A model generated the notes under the pieces. It was not told the DNA's origin. It saw only the letters and a list, made by a program, of their open reading frames with translations, and made no database searches. This document shows positions 20,475 through 31,813 of a DNA stretch of 64,000 nucleotides, in pieces; the stretch's first letter is position 1, and every line of letters begins with the position of its first letter. Source of the stretch: Fallopia convolvulus. Taxonomy: Eukaryota; Streptophyta; Magnoliopsida; Caryophyllales; Polygonaceae. The stretch spans positions 39,151,106 to 39,215,105 of the forward strand of contig OZ024720.1 of NCBI GenBank assembly GCA_964016875.1. The letters run 5' to 3'. The position numbers and the translations under genes are program-made.

Positions 20475-21520
20475 AACCGTAGACTGAATCTATAGACAAG
20501 GATCTTGAGCTCTTTGTAGTAATCATCCGGTGTCTAGGCTCCTTGCTTCAACTGCTCCAACTTGGCATGTAATTGAGCAGTGAAGTCCTCAGGCACAAAC
20601 CGGTGCCTTAGCGCAGCTTCGAGCTCCTCCCAAGTATCGATAATCGGATAGTCATTGTACTCTTTCTTCCTTGTCCTCTATCGACTAATGGTAAGTAAAA
20701 TTAAAATTTAATGGTGGCAATGGCTACCTTTTGACCATCCATATATCGGTAGAAGACAAAGACTTTCTCCGTCTTGTGCTCCCATTCCATGTAGGACTCG
20801 GCCTCAGTAGAGCCTCCAAAAGGTTGCACTTCCAGCTTCACATTAGGACCTCTTCCATATCCTTGGTCCATGTCTTGACCTTGATAGCCCTGCATCGGTT
20901 GTGGAAGTTGTCTAGCTGCCTGATGATTCACTCGCCTCGCCCCCGGTCACCAGCTGGACGCCTCGGTTGCCATAGGGCCAATGGTACCCTTGGTTGAAAA
21001 TCTCCCACATACTCTTGCCCTGGAAAGTTAGTGGGGACGGAAGGCAAAGGCATTATAGAGTAACTAGTATAAGGAAATGAATGAGCAGAATTCATACATG
21101 ATTCTTCTCGGTAAGTACTCGGGAGAGGTCGGTAGGAAGTCGTTGGCGCCATCGAAAGGGTCATTACCGAGGTGGTGTACGCTGGTACCGAGGTGTTCAA
21201 GCTCAATGACGAGATTTGTTGGCTTGGTAACGTGGTGTTCAGGATCGACATCGTGGGGTTGTGTGTTACATAGCCCGAAAACTCACCCTCCTCTTGGGTC
21301 GTAGGTAGACCCCCGCTCACTATCAACGCACCAATTCGAGCTTCCATCGAGAGCTTGAAGGCTTCCATCTCCCGTTATTGTTGCTTCATCCTTTCCTCAT
21401 TCTCCATTTTAATGCCTTGAATAGCCCGAAACAAATCGTCCATGGTAATGGCCGAAGGAGTCACCTCTCCCTCAATAACACCCTTGTCCCTCTTGTTGTT
21501 GTAATAAGGCTGAGTTTTGT
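20475..21520 (-). pseudogene. gag: Element G gag N-terminal half
   Basis: The minus strand encodes TMDDLFRAIQGIKMENEERMKQQ (about 21450-21380), a stop that replaces a Gln codon, then a 146-residue frame (20928-21368), then in another frame KLEVQPFGGSTEAESYMEWEHKTEKVFVFY (about 20850-20730), the usual gypsy gag core, and finally TWEELEAALRHRFVPEDF and DDYYKELKILV at the left end (about 20640-20490). It joins the zinc-knuckle half at 15292 after removal of element C. At least two frame changes and two stops make it a pseudogene. No LTR of this element is identified. Confidence 0.8.
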
Positions 21521-21524
21521 GTAC

Positions 21525-22007
21525 CTTGCCATGAAGAAGAGGAGAATCATCAAACCATGTGTCCTGCAATTGTATTTGGCAATGTGCAAAGTAAGAGTTC
21601 ATGAAGAGGCCATTTTGTTGGATATTGACAAGTGTTTTACTTATTTGACAAGTCATGATAACCATATTCAAATCTGAATCCTAACACAATAGCAATGAAG
21701 TTCAAAACCCAAATTCATATCATTTTCTATCTGCAACATGAGCACATGACTAATTTAAAGTCCAAAATACTTCCCATTCAAACAAAGTCAAATTACGCTC
21801 GAATTCAGCGATTAACACCTCAATTCAGCATCAAACCAAATCCAATCTCCAACATTTGCACAGTAATTCAATTTCTTTTCAACAGAAAAATCACATAAGC
21901 CTGAACCAATTTAATTATGAAAACGAACTTATTCAATCACCAAATCAGTTGAACCATTTTTTAATGTAAAGAGATCGAATTCAAACCTGCATGTGCCGAG
22001 CAGCCAT
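21525..22007 (-). pseudogene. Possible host-gene first exons (minus)
   Basis: On the minus strand an ATG in the context GGAATATGGCTGCTCG (21987-22007) encodes MAARHMQ and ends CAG before GTTTGA, a plausible splice donor. An acceptor AATTGCAG precedes 39 in-frame bases (21525-21563) encoding DTWFDDSPLLHGK, ended by AAG and GTACAC. Upstream, beyond element 1, 33302-33722 supplies a leader and a TATA box. I do not recognise the protein. It could also be the leader of an unrecognised element; the remaining exons are not seen. Confidence 0.35.
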
Positions 22008-22036
22008 ATTCCGATCAGGGCAGAGTGGTGGTTTCC

Positions 22037-23531
22037 TAATGTTCGCATTTTTAGTATAGTTTTTAATAGGTTTTCCTTGCTTATTAGGTTTAGTTTTGTC
22101 TAGTTTAGGTTTAGTTTTAAGTGTTTTTAGTTAGTTTTGCATAAGTCTACGAAAAGAGTGGAATCTACGCTATTTTGTGTATTTTGCAGGTTTTAGCGAG
22201 GAATGGAGCTAAAAGGAGCTAAATTTGGAGCATCACAGTGAAGGACGGGAAAGTGCAAGATTTAAGAAGTCAGAGCTCGAGAATTCAAGAGGAGGTGTTG
22301 AAGAAAACAAAACCCCAGGCTCGTTAACGAGGCTGTGAAGGGTCGTTAACGAGGCCACGAAGAGAAGATTTCGGAGTATTATTTTATTATTCACCGATCC
22401 TGAGCGGGAATTTATTTCCGTATCGGTTGAGTATCTTTTTAGAATCTTTATGGGTTATTAGAATATGTATTTTAGGGTTTAATATCTTTCTAGATTTTAT
22501 TTCTATCTTTTAGAGATTGTTTCTATCTTTTTAGGAAATTTTTTATCTTTTAGCCTTTTTAGTTTTTTTTAGGATTTTCTAGTATAAATACCCTTCTATC
22601 TAGCATAGAGGGGGGAGCTTAATTTTGGAGGAGATTTGGAGGAAGGCCGAAGGAGAGAGAACCGGATCGGAAGTCGGTGACGAGGGTCGGTAACGACGGT
22701 TTCCGAGGTTCGTTGATCGAGTGTGTTCGGTAATTGTTTTGTTTTGGTTTTCTTTTGGATCTCTGTCAGACGATATTTTTTTTGTTATTAATTTAAGTTT
22801 GAGTTTTGTTTCAATGTTTGTTTTTATTGAAGTATTTAATTTCTTAATCATGAGTAGTGAGTAGTCTATTTTTCTAGGGTCGGGGTTAAGCCCGACATAG
22901 TTGAGCATGTTTAATGAGTAAGATAGTGTGTTGAATGCCTTTTATCTTTATTGAGATTGTTTGTTGTGCTTAATACCGAAACGGGAGTTGAGTTAATTTG
23001 AGTTTTAACTTGATTGAAAGAGAAAGTTAGTAACTTGAAGGTTGATATTGTTTGAAAATGAAAGTTTCAAGCTTTAGATCCAAGACAAGCAATTGAGTGA
23101 GTTAGTTTATGAAAATAGATTAATTTACTTGTTAAGTCAATGAAAGTTGATGACTCTATCTATTTAAAGGCATGATCTTATCTTCTTACGAATTCTTATG
23201 CTTGGCTATGTTGTGGTGTCCCTTATCCTAGATTTTTGTTTTAATTGAATTATTTCTGATAAATCTTCGTTGCTGAATACTTGCTTCGGTATCGAGTATT
23301 AAGTAGAATTTTATTAGGTCGTTAATTGTTATTTTTGTGTTCGGTGGTTCGGTAACGATCCTGACAAGGTCGTTAACGAGGCATCTCGTAAGTGATTGTG
23401 TTTGATTTTATTTGATTTTTATTAGATTGATAGACAAACAACCTTGCTTCCTGTAGAACGATCCTGACTCCACTGTACTCAACGGGGTCTTGACTTATAA
23501 ATTTATTTGTTGTCAAGAAACCCTCTCAACA
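22037..23531 (+). repeat. 5' LTR of element 1
   Basis: Starts TAATGTTCGC (original TG mutated to TA) and ends CCCTCTCAACA. TATAAATA lies at 22583-22590. Paired palindromes lie at 22321/22343 and 23349/23370. A short duplication of AGGAGCTAAA makes it longer than the 3' LTR. Confidence 0.88.
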
Positions 23532-23534
23532 AAT

Positions 23535-23552
23535 TGGCGCTGTTGCCGGGGA
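23535..23552 (+). other. Primer binding site, element 1
   Basis: TGGCGCTGTTGCCGGGGA three bases after the LTR. It differs by one base from the TGGCGCCGTTGCCGGGGA site of element 2, typical of Athila-type elements primed by tRNA-Asp. Confidence 0.8.
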
Positions 23553-23645
23553 AGCAACGAGTTGTTAGTTTATCTTTGGGATCGAACCTAGCCCGACCCC
23601 GTTTTTGTTTTTAATTTTTATTTTCTTTGTTTGTTTTCTCAGTGT

Positions 23646-26600
23646 ATGCCGGTAGGACGAAGAAGGCTTCAGTTTGATAGCTCCAATTATTACTCAGAAC
23701 CCGAACGTTCCCTGCACCGACGACTCCGAGAAAACCGAGCCATGGCCACAGCTGAAGAGATGGCTCGAGAGTTAGAGATCCTCCGGACCCAGATGGAGGC
23801 ACTGAAAGCCGAAAAGGACGACGCTGATGCAGGCAAGGTTCGACTGCAAGAAGAGCTAAACGCCTATCCAAGGAATGCCAAGCAATACATGCATCCGGAA
23901 CTGAGGGTGCCAGAATCTCCTATTGTGCTTCCTGCGATAGAGAAACCTTTTGAGATCAAATCTCAATTTATATCCTTAATTAAACGGGCTCAGTTTGAAG
24001 GGAAACCTGCTGAGTGCCCTATGGAGCATATTAGAAATTTTCTTGATTTATGTGACACCATAGCTGCTGAAGGTGTCTCGCTAGAATATGTTCTGTTAAA
24101 AGCGTTTAGATGGTCACTTACTGGAAAGGCCCTGAACTGGTTAGAGAGCCTACCTTCTAAGTCTATCAGGACTTGGAAAGCTTTGTATGATCAATTTCTT
24201 ACAAAGTTTTTCCCTCCTGCTAAGACAACGGAGTTAAGGAAACGTATCACCTCTTATCACCAGTTGCCTAATGAGACATTGGTTGAAACATGGGAAAGAT
24301 TTAAAGAGATGCTTAGACAATGCCCTACTCATGGGCAACCTTTATATGTATTGCAAGAAATCTTTTTCCAGGGTATCAACGCAGAGACCAAGAACCGCAT
24401 CAACACGCATATTGCGTGCGGTTTTATAGAGATGAACCCGACAGAGGCGTGGGAACTGTTGGACAAGCTGGCGAATTACGAGATGAACCCAACAGGCTCC
24501 ACAAACTCAAAAACGTCTCTATGTGCCCAATCGAGATGAAGTTGACCCCGATGTTAAAAATCAATTCTTACAAGATGAGGTCAACCGTTTGAGGAAACAG
24601 GTATGTTTTCTGAAATCCTCTCAATCATGTCAAGAATGCGGTTCTTCTGCGCATAGTACTTCTGCTTGCACTAACATTGAGCAGGTTAGAACCGCTGAGA
24701 CAATAGCTGAGATGAATTACATGAGAGGACCCTACAGGAACCAGCCTCATTATAATGACAGGTCGAACAACTATCAACCATGGGGCAATCAGAATACAAA
24801 TCCCAATTACACAGGGCCCCCACAAGATAGACGACCTACACCATATCGACCTCCAAGCCATCAGGAGACGCCATCATGGGTTCAGGAGATTAAAGAGAGC
24901 ATCAACGGAGTAAACAACAAGGTTGATGACGTCCAAGCCAAACTGAACCGACAAGATAAAAGATGGGGAGAGTTCGATATTTGGAAAAGGAGTGTTGATT
25001 CCAACTAGGAGACCTAGCTGCACGGATCCCAAGACCACAAGGGCAACTCCCGGGTCGTCCTGAGGAGAACCCTTGATGAGGGACCATCTAGGCAGCCTCC
25101 ACCGGGCGCGCCTACACTCTTTGATGGACCACTCACCCGTGCTCGAGCCAAGAAGCTACAACGCGAGATGAATGTTTTTGTGGACTACACTATGGCTAAG
25201 GAGGCAGGAGCTAGTATGGAGTCCAAGGCTAGGGCGGTGTGTGTCTTGAGCGCCGACGGATCATCGTATCGAGGCTGCAGCGGCGCGCCCCAACCTCAGC
25301 GATGCAACGCGCCCCGCGATGCAACGGCGCGCTCGTTCCAGCGCAGCAACGATACGGCGCGCCCCTGAGCGTGCCTGTCCGCGTGTGTGCGTGCGAGTCC
25401 GGGCACGAGCATGCTATCTTTTAGTTTTGCTGGATTTGTTTTATTGGGCCATTTCCATTTTGGGCCTTAGTTATCTTTTAGTTTTAATTAGGCATTATTT
25501 CTATTGTTATTTTGTCAAGACATATAAATAGCTTAGGATGTTTTATTTTCAGATTAGACAACTCATTTTGTATTTTCCAATTCTCCTTGCAATAGAGAGA
25601 AAACGAGAGCTTTGGCTTTCAACGTGTGTGTGAATCCGCAGCTTGGTTTGCTTTGATTTGTGTCAATCTCATCGAAGGTTGGTGCTTGTCAACAATCACG
25701 AGCCCCTTTCTCGTGCTTCAAGGTCTCGTTCCTTGTTGTGTGAGATCGTAAAGGTTGGTTTCATAATCATTCTATTAGGTTCTTGGCTGAATCAAGTCAA
25801 GGGTTTGATAGTTGTTTTATGAGGTTGTCCTTCTTGTTGTTCTTGAGTCATTTATCTCTTGTCGAGTCCTTTTCCTGTTTTTGTATTTGTTTCTTGTCTT
25901 TTCGATCATTACAAGTCGTGTTCTTCAATTGTTGAGTCTTGTTGCATTTCCATTTCTGATCATTATCTTTGTTTCCTTGTTTTGAGTCGTGAACGTCGAA
26001 GATCGGGCATCAAGCGGCTTATCCCCGCATCAACCCTATAGGCCAAATAGCAGCGGTACACCTCAGAAGCGGGAAGACACTACCGGAAAGAGTTCAAGCT
26101 GAAGAAAAGGAGGAACAAGATCTCGCCAGCCAGCTCGTTAACGAGCCAACGAGAGCTAGTACCGAGCCTACAAGCCAGGATGACGAGGCTCCGAGGATTC
26201 CTGACGAGCCCAACCCAGGTAAGTTTTCTAAACCGAGCCCTCCTCTCAATTCCAGGGTCGGTAACGACCCGCCGAAGACACCGAACGACCCCAATGTCGA
26301 CCCGGTACTCTCACCTCTCGAGCCTAACTTAGTTCCGAGAATGGTGAAAACTCTTCCATTTCCAACTAAGAAATCTGTGGACTCTACTGAGAGTAAGTTC
26401 AAGCGTTTCGTTAAAATCCTTCAGGGTATTAATATTTCCATCCCATTCGCTGAGGCCCTAAGCGAAATGCCGGCTTACACAAAATTTTGAAAGATATTCT
26501 TAGCAGGAAAAGATCAATTACAGAGCTGCAGGACGAGGTCAGATCAATAGCTCTTCCAGAAAAGCTTGGAGATCCTGGGAGGTTTGCAATCACAATCAGC

Positions 26601-27254
26601 ATAGGCAACCACAAGTTCAAAGCTTTATGCGATCTGGGTGCCAGTGCTAGTCTTGTTCCGCTCTCAATATGGTCTAAAGCCAATATGGGACCACTGGAGC
26701 CAGTAGACATGAATCTGTACATGGCAGATGGGTCAAGTGTCAAAGCAACAGGAGTGGTTGATGATTACCCTATTCAAGTCGAGAAATTCTTTATACCGAA
26801 TGATTTTATTGTTCTGGATATGCCTGAAGACCCTCATGTCCCCATAATTCTCGGGCGACCATTCTTAGCCACAGCAGGAGCAAGAGTTGATGTGCGAAAG
26901 GGACTCCTCACTTTTGATATAGGAGAGGAACGGGTGGAATTCAATTTAGATCAAAAAGCCAACGACCCAATTGGAGTGGCACAACTAGAGTTGACTCAAC
27001 CCGAACTCGACACCACAGTCCCTACCGAGCCACCTCTGTCGATCACTGATTCTCACATACACAAAGGTCCTACTACAGAGGTTACAGAAAAATCCAAACC
27101 ACCTTGGCTTTCGGACTGCACTAACAATCCGGGGATATCAAACTTATTGATAGAAGAAGAAGGTCCTAATTTAGCAATTCAAGTACACAGAGGCAGTAAA
27201 GCTACAGGCAAGGTATCTCAAGACCCTAACATGGCCAGACATGAACCACCATGA
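23646..27254 (+). pseudogene. gag-pro: gag-protease of element 1, interrupted by a solo LTR
   Basis: The start at 23646 (MPVGRRRLQF) follows a TTTTCTCAG acceptor-like site. Domains: a coiled-coil tract with EMARELEILRTQMEALKAEK (about residues 40-60), capsid with YMHPELRVPE, SLIKRAQFEGKPAECPMEHI, LNWLESLP and FFPPAKTTELRKRI (23880-24240), and LRQCPTHGQPLYVLQEIF (24320). A frame change at about 24520 leads to a perfect CX2CX4HX4C knuckle, CQECGSSAHSTSAC (about 24630). The frame is then broken at 25008 and by the solo LTR (25074-26032), resumes with VHLRSGKTLPER (about 26065), and reaches the protease with CDLGASASLVP (about 26630) and IILGRPFLATAGA (about 26850). It stops at 27254. No RT. Several stops and shifts make it inactive. 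Confidence 0.85.
25074..26032 (+). mobile_element. Solo LTR nested in gag of element 1
   Basis: 959 bp beginning TGATGAGGGACC and ending CCCCGCATCA, flanked by ACCCT on both sides (25069-25073, 26033-26037). It carries GGCGCGCC at 25105, 25282 and 25356 and a TATA box (CATATAAATAG) near 25524. The first part reads GPLTRARAKKLQREM, a phrase typical of the polyprotein end of some gypsy elements, so this family's coding end overlaps its LTR. No internal region remains. Confidence 0.82.
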
Positions 27255-27271
27255 GACTAGCAAGAGAACTC

Positions 27272-27316
27272 GTCGGGCTAACGACGTTAAACATAGCGCT
27301 CACGGGAGGCAACCCG
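27272..27316 (+). other. Conserved double-hairpin block, element 1
   Basis: GTCGGGCTAACGAC (27272-27285) and CGGGAGGCAACCCG (27303-27316), with GTTAAACATAGCGCT between them. It lies 17 bases after the gag-protease stop. The outer two pairs of the second stem are lost here. Confidence 0.75.
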
Positions 27317-28499
27317 CTTTTAGAATAGGTTTATTTTATTTTATTTTATTTTTATTTTTATTTTTAGATTATTTCTTAGCTTTCTTTTATTTTTATTTTT
27401 AGTTTTAAATAGGATAGAAATAAGATTTTTTGAGCTAACAAGATTTCAGGAAAAAAGGGGTCGAAAATTCACTCAAGGAGGCTACGGTGGCTCGTTAACG
27501 ACCCACCCAGGGTCGTCAACGACCCAGTTTGGACGACCCGATTCGTCACAATACGGGGCAGGTAAGTAAATCTAACCTAGTTAATTTTTTGTTCCTAACC
27601 CTAGCCGCCACCCCCCTCTATCCTTACCCCTCCTATAAAAACCCTTCTACCCCTCCCAAAATTCTACCACAATCTCTCCCACATTCACTTTCAAACCCAA
27701 AACTCTCTCAATCCCTTTCCCTTCTCTCCCACCGAGTCGGAAATCCCACGCTAACGACCACCGGAGACGCCATCGTTACCGGAGTTCGAAAGCCATTCAC
27801 CATCGACGACGAGCTCGTTAACCACCCCGATTCCGACCCTTGTTCTTTTAATTCTCGGTTCTCCGGTATGATTTCTAAACCCTTGCTTGAAATTGCATGA
27901 TTGATTATCCATAGGGTTAAATTTCATATCTTGAATCATGATTTTTAGGGAGATCGATGAGCATGCTTAAATTACGTTCTAAAAATTCTTGATTGTGCTT
28001 AGTTGTTCATGTTTTAGGTAAGATTATTCATGATAGATTAGCTATTGTAACCCTTTAGTTAAGAAAGCATGAATTTTTCTTGTTCTAGATCTAAAAATTC
28101 GAACTTTGCATGTCAAAATTTCGGGAAATTTTTTGCATATTAGGGATGGGTAATTGAGTAAGTATGGGGTGCTTTTACCCAATGAGGGAATCGTGGAGAA
28201 TAATAGAAGATTGCATGCTTGATTTGTGCTGAATTAAAGGTAGATTTGATTTCGGAAATTTCTGGTTTTGCTCTCGGTGGGTCGTTAAGACCCACCCAGG
28301 CTCGTTAACGACCTACCCAGGCTCGTTAACGACCCTGCACTTCATAGATGATCGATCCGAGCACAACCTCGTGAACAACCCAATTGGGTAGTTTATAAAG
28401 TAATTCCGAGGTTAAATTTGAGACCAAGTATGGGGTCTCATACCTATTATTTTTGAGTGGATCTTATCTTGGAAAATTTTCGATTATTTTGTAGGATCC
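27317..28499 (+). other. Probable intron/leader before ORF2, element 1
   Basis: No supported coding region. A consensus donor, CAG then GTAAGT, lies at 27562, and an acceptor, TTTTGTAG, ends at 28494, five bases before the ORF2 ATG. Element 2 has the same arrangement. AAGTATGGGG tracts lie at 28160 and 28426, and palindrome words at 27492, 27513, 28302 and 28323. Confidence 0.55.
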
Positions 28500-30112
28500 A
28501 TGGCTAGTTCAAGCAGACCCGCTACCCGAGCCCAGAAGAAGAGGAGGAACCACAAGTCTCCATCTCCACCCCGGGTGGACGATGTAATTTTGAGCAGTCA
28601 GAGCCAAGTACGGCGCTACCGGGATTTTTTGGAGAAGGACCATTACACCCGATGGTTCTCGAAATCTAGCGCCGTCTCAACGGGCATCTACACGGATGTC
28701 AAGGACGCCTTCATCATCCTTGGGGCCGCACACTTATTGAAGCAAGAGAGCTTGCCACATTATCCGGCCCTCACATCCGAGTTCTTGGGCACCTTAGAGA
28801 CCAACTTCTCGTCGAAGATCTCGGTGGGACGCATTCGGTTCCGGCTCGGTAACGAGGACCGTGACTTCACCATGGCGGAGTTCAATGCAATCTTGGAGCT
28901 CCCAAACCCGTCTAGAGACTATAGCTTGAAGGACTACCGAGTGACCCGCACTTGGAGCTACATCACCGGAGAGGTTCAATCCTCCACCGCGGCGCTATCC
29001 GGGGCAACCATAGTCAACCCCATCTTCCGGATTATTTTGAGAGTCCTCGCCGCAACATTTTGGCCGAAGAAGGAGTTGAACCGGTCTACAAGGACGAAGG
29101 TCGCTTGCTTCCGCACCATCCTCTTCGAAGAGCCCGACCCCTTGAATTTGGGGTACGAATGGCTCTACTATGTCGAGAAGTCCCACAAGTCCAAGGAGGT
29201 GTGATGTGGCAATTTGGTTAGCCTCTTGGCTAAAAATCTTGGAGTTGATCTCACCCGTTACACACCGGCCCACGCTCAACTCCTCAACAAGAATTATTGG
29301 TATAGTGCCGGGATTTTCGTGCAAGCCGAGGGAGGCTACAAGGTGAAGGTTCGAGATCAAGTGGTCATACCTTCCCTCGACATGTACGAGCTACTCTACG
29401 TACCAAATTGGTACGAGGTGTGGACGGGCCAGCCTTACCCATTGGAGCCAAAACCGGAGGATGAGCTCTCACTTAGGCCATGTCACACCCGGTTTGAGCG
29501 GGACGATGTGGATGAATATGAAGAAGAAGATGAGCAAGAGGATACCGAGGTCGTAGGCAATGACACCGAGGAAGCCGACACTGAGGGCGGCACTGAGGAG
29601 CTCAACTTTACAGAAGAAGACATGGAGACGGAGGAATTAGGAGGCAACATCTTCGTCGACGAGCCAACCAGGGTCGTTAACGACCATTTCCAGCCACCGC
29701 CCAACACTGTTAACGAGGCAACCAGCTTCGTTAACGAGGTGCCGCAAGCTCCTGTCGACCCTCCACCAGCTCCTGTCGACCCTCATGCATATGGCTTAAT
29801 GCCTTACAACCCGGTGATGTATCAAGACCATTTCCAGCCTCACTACCCACCACCTCCTCAGCCCGAGTACGCAGGATCGAGCATACCACCACCATGGGCC
29901 GAGGATCTTTCTGCAGGATGCAGCAGCTTCACCTCCAGACCGATCACATTCATCGGAGGATGGATAGATGGGAAACCGTCTACTCCGCTTGCATGTCGAT
30001 GGAGGACGAGCGGCAACGTCAGAGAGAGGCAAAGGATGCTGAGCGTTGGAGGACGATGTATGACTTCATGGGGCACTTTGAGCACTATTTTCCTCCACCG
30101 AACCGTTGATCA
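28500..30112 (+). pseudogene. ORF2 of element 1, Athila ORF1-like protein
   Basis: Starts at 28500 in the context CCATGGC. It has a basic N-terminus (RAQKKRRNHKSP), then a conserved region with HYPALTSEFLGTLE, IRFRLGNEDRDFTMAEFNAILELP and later LYVPNWYEVWTGQPYP, shared with element 2. It resembles the plant Athila ORF1 family, whose function is unknown; it sits where env-like genes lie in related elements but no signal peptide or clear membrane segment is visible. The middle is acidic (29500-29640). One in-frame TGA (29202-29204) and a frame change near 29900 break it; the other frame gives a charged C-terminus with DERQRQREAKDAERWRTMYDF ending PPPNR at 30112. Palindrome copies encode repeated VNE or VND. 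Confidence 0.7.
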
Positions 30113-31798
30113 AGCTCAAGATGAAGTTTCCTTTCCTTGTTCCACTTTTGTAAGTTTTATGTTTTTCTTTTTCTTTTTAATTTTTTGTTTTCTTTTCTAT
30201 TTCTTTTCCATCTTCTTATTATTTTTCTTACAGTGGGGACACTGTAATTTTAAGTATGGGGTGGGAGAAAGTAGAAAAATTATGTCCTAGGTGTCTTTGT
30301 GTAGTTGTTATTTCTATCAAATTAAAAAAAAATTTTGAAAATTGAAAAATCCAAAAAGAGTTTAGAATTGATAGATATCCCTTCTTAAAGTTCTATGATA
30401 TCAATCACTAGTTTAATCATATAATTCCTTGCAAACATGTCTTTGAAAGTATAGCCGGATTCTTAAAATTGAAATTATTGTTTTTTAGAAGAGAATAGCA
30501 TTAGATAAAATTGAGCACATATACTTGATAGCATAGATGATGCAATCCAACAAAAATCTACCTTATGAGAAATTTTTGGCCTTATAGGGAGAACATTTAT
30601 AAATACCTCTTCTTTTTTGTGTGATTTATTCTCCTTATGCATATTATCTCTTTGAATTGTGATGGTTATCTATTTCTTGAGACCCGTATAAGATTTTTAG
30701 TTCATTACTTGTGAAGATCATATGATAGAGAACTTATTTTTATGAGCCCTATTATCCCCTATCTACCTTTACATTATTCCTTCTTTTGACAACCAATTTT
30801 GGCCTGAAAACTTTTATTTTTAGCTCCACAAAAATTGTTCCCTAGCCGAGATAAGCTTGACCCTATCCGGGAATTAGGACTTAGATTGGAGAGGTAAAGT
30901 TTTGTGTTTTGTTGAAAAGAAAAAAAAGTTTATATTTGCTTGAATTAAAGGATACTTTGGAAGGGTAGATTTGGAAGTCTCTTGTTATTACATGTAAGAA
31001 AGGTCTCTTGATAAAAAGATGCACAATTAAGTTTAAAGGGAAGAAATGTATACGGTGGATCGTTAACGACCCGGATGTGGGTTCGTTAACGAGGCAGCGA
31101 GAAAGAAAAAAAATAGTAATAAAAAAGAGAGATAAAAAAAGGGGAAAAGAAAGAGGAAAAGTTGAAGTGCATTTTTGTTTAAAGATAATATAGAGAGATT
31201 CTTTTATTTTTGGTTATGAGACTTTCTAGGATGATAAAAGGGTGAGTGAAAATGAGTGTGCATAATGTTGGGTAAGTTTGGTATGTTTCTTTTATGAGAG
31301 TTTTGGTTGTAATGTGAGTTTTTAGGAGTCTTTGATTCCCGGATATTATTAGCACCACATGACCAAAATATTTTCCACGCCCTATTGTCTTTTACCAAGC
31401 CCCATTACAACCTGGCCGAATGGAAGCTTCCTTGAAGTTTTTCATTGAGCCTAAGTTCTCTTGATGAATCTTTGCTTGTTTTGACAAATCTTGGGTGGAG
31501 AGTATTGGTGATATAAGTTCCAATTTCTATGAGTTTTTGTATATAGGATGAGTTGAGAGATTGAAATTATAAGCCCAAACACATGAGAGATGAGTGAAAC
31601 ACATTATATCCCTTGAGAGGTTGGATTGTATTATTTTATGTCTATTTAAGTGCATATATGTGTGAGGATGTTAATAGTCTTTTGCTATAATTTTCTTATG
31701 TGTAGATGTTGCTTTTTGAAGATGGCTATGTCTTGATAAGCATGATTTGTTTTGGTTTTGGTTAGTATCTTGATTATTGCTTGAGGACAAGCAAGTCT
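30113..31798 (+). other. 3' non-coding region, element 1
   Basis: No gene seen. It contains an internal AAGTATGGGGT tract (30252-30262), the conserved GCCCCATTACAACCT word (31399-31413), palindromes at 31060 and 31083, and A- or T-rich runs. It ends in the GAGGACAAGCAAG phrase and PPT. Confidence 0.65.
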
Positions 31799-31813
31799 AA
31801 GTATGGGGTATTT
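31799..31813 (+). other. Polypurine tract, element 1
   Basis: AAGTATGGGGTATTT directly before the 3' LTR start. Confidence 0.8.

Noticed and set aside
1916..21520. RT fragment (1916-3364) and gag G (14744-21520) as one element
   Set aside because: The RT is Tekay-like whereas the gag is Reina/CRM-like, and the linking protease region is absent.
29483..29707. Serine-rich minus-strand frame
   Set aside because: Antisense of the Glu/Asp-rich part of ORF2.
28500..30112. A true envelope gene
   Set aside because: It lies in the env position, but I see no signal peptide, fusion peptide or transmembrane segment in ORF2 of either element.
22321..31092. CRISPR-like array from regularly spaced palindromes
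   Set aside because: Copies come in pairs scattered over kilobases in a plant retroelement, with no array of equal spacers and no cas genes.
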